DNA of 64,000 bases from Bradyrhizobium sp. CB3481 (lineage in GTDB: Bacteria > Pseudomonadota > Alphaproteobacteria > Rhizobiales > Xanthobacteraceae), in the NCBI RefSeq assembly GCF_029714305.1, contig NZ_CP121647.1, forward strand, positions 5,600,501 through 5,664,500, written 5' to 3'. Positions 63,102 to 64,000 of the stretch are shown here, piece after piece. Made by a program: the position numbers and the translations under genes. The notes under the pieces are model-generated. The model saw nothing but the letters and a program-made list of their open reading frames with translations. It had not been told where the DNA came from and did no database searches. Numbering within the stretch: the first letter of the stretch is position 1; each line of letters starts with the position of its first letter.

Positions 63102-64000
63102 CTAAGTATCAAGGATGGCTGCCATTTCTTCGACATGTGCATCGATTCGCTTGAGGACTTGCTCGGGCACGACATCGCGTTCTGGAAGAATCGACCACTT
63201 TTCACGCACGGTCGCCGCCGTCTCGGCGACGGCTGTCAGAACGGCCCCTTCCGGAAGACGGCTGCGGTTTGCGAAATTGCGCCAGCGTTCTGGAGTTAAC
63301 GCCTTGAACGACTTTTCGCCGGCGAGGCTAAGGGCCAGCCCGTCTTTCGGGATGTAGGGAATTGTTGAAAGCACATCGTAGACTGGCGACAGCGTTGGTG
63401 TCCGACCGTCTCCAGGATAGAGCAGCGACCAATTCTTGAGATGCATATCGCCATTTCCGGTGATCGCGGTAAGTGCGAGACGCCGAACAAACTCGATTGC
63501 TGAATCGAAGGAGACGCCGCTGGTCAGCGCGGCGGCGATATTGTGATACGCCGCGCCGGTGTATTTCTCGGACGGATAGCGGCCGAAGACCTGCGCGAAA
63601 TCCTCCATATGCACGCGCACGCCGTCAGCAATGCGGTCAAAGCGGCGGACAAGCAGCACCTTGCCCATGGACGTGGTCTTGAATTCTTCCGGAATGCCGG
63701 CGAACTCTGTCTTGTCGACAAGTTCACGTGCCGGCACTTCCATCCCCAACGCCTCTGCCAAGGCTAGAATGGCGAATTCGTTTTCCGAGAGCCCGATATG
63801 CGTGAGGGAGGGAAATTTCGCGATATACTGCCCTTGCTCATCGTCGACGGCGAGCGAGATCCCCCCTTCCTTTCTGGTATTTTTCATAACGGAGAGCTTC
63901 ATTTGGACGCCGGCGAGCGAAAAGCGCGCCTTCTTACCCTCGGCCTCTGGGTTGGCTGGAACGTGGATGTCGTCAGTTGGTACAGCGCGTACGGCCCCCC
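63102..64000 (-). CDS. HipA-family serine/threonine kinase toxin, partial
   Basis: The minus-strand frame is open to the right edge (RAVPTDDIHVPANPEAEG, then KKARFSLAGVQMKLSVMK), so the ATG at 63902 is internal and the N-terminal HipA domain lies outside the window. Kinase signatures are YIAKFPSLTHIGLSENEFAI (ATP lysine), LLVRRFDRIADGVRVHMEDF, the catalytic ITGNGDMHLKNWSLLY and LSPVYDVLSTIPY. HipA proteins phosphorylate glutamyl-tRNA synthetase or other targets and pair with a HipB antitoxin, usually encoded just upstream and so off the window. It faces the rhcV operon. Confidence 0.88.
   Translation of the reverse strand, partial: GAVRAVPTDDIHVPANPEAEGKKARFSLAGVQMKLSVMKNTRKEGGISLAVDDEQGQYIAKFPSLTHIGLSENEFAILALAEALGMEVPARELVDKTEFAGIPEEFKTTSMGKVLLVRRFDRIADGVRVHMEDFAQVFGRYPSEKYTGAAYHNIAAALTSGVSFDSAIEFVRRLALTAITGNGDMHLKNWSLLYPGDGRTPTLSPVYDVLSTIPYIPKDGLALSLAGEKSFKALTPERWRNFANRSRLPEGAVLTAVAETAATVREKWSILPERDVVPEQVLKRIDAHVEEMAAILDT

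Noticed and set aside
1..64000. CRISPR array, tRNA or rRNA genes
   Set aside because: No regularly spaced short repeats and no tRNA-like or rRNA-like stretches were noticed on either strand by eye; a dedicated scan was not possible.

Overview
The window looks like chromosomal DNA from a nodulating alpha-proteobacterium, most likely Bradyrhizobium. The reasons are a complete aerobic cobalamin pathway with Pseudomonas-denitrificans-type gene names (cobG, cobF, cobN), a rhizobial type III secretion cluster (ttsI, rhcC1, rhcC2, nolB, nolU, nolV, nopA, nopC, nopE), a nod-box-like site, several tts boxes, and heavy insertion-sequence traffic.

Layout. 1-5450: eroded DNA holding an IS110-type transposase relic, a diverged 0.2-kb repeat in two copies, and a RES-toxin/antitoxin pair in which both genes carry nonsense mutations. 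5450-27970: cobalamin block. A minus-strand run led by a B12 riboswitch (DUF1636, cobW, cobN, cobG, cobH, cobI, cobJ) continues on the far side of the inverted gene cobK as cobL, cobE, cobM, cobB and a decayed cobA. A second B12 riboswitch leads cbiM, cobF and cobT. cobO and cobQ, then cobC and cbiB, then cobP, cobV and bluB supply the late steps and the lower ligand. 28140-29540: a frameshifted gene joining an effector-like N-terminus to a GNAT acetyltransferase, behind a tts box. 29806-33056: an IS256-family element with an 8-bp target duplication, split by an IS110-family element. 33060-36590: relics plus virK. 36590-49785: nod-box-like site, ttsI, rhcC2 and a CpaD-like lipoprotein gene on the plus strand, facing the minus-strand operon nolB-rhcJ-nolU-nolV-rhcN-sctO-rhcQ-rhcR-rhcS-rhcT-rhcU, with rhcC1 divergent. 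49785-55300: tts boxes, two small ORFs, and a second IS256 element split by an IS1182-type element that is itself split by a 59-bp palindromic insertion. 55300-56996: nopE with two DUF1521 self-cleavage domains behind a tts box. 57616-62990: tts box, nopC, nopA, sctD, probable sctX and sctY, rhcV, and a TPR lipoprotein gene. 63102-64000: partial hipA-family kinase gene.

How it works together. The cob block encodes the path from precorrin-2 to cobalamin together with cobalt uptake, and both main leaders should shut off when B12 is plentiful. Neither an intact cobA nor the CobS/CobT partners of CobN are in the window, so these must lie elsewhere. In the T3SS region, plant flavonoids acting through NodD would turn on ttsI, and TtsI would activate the tts-box promoters for apparatus and effector genes. 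Single-base indels in G runs make several relics look frameshifted; the raw base calls for those are worth confirming.
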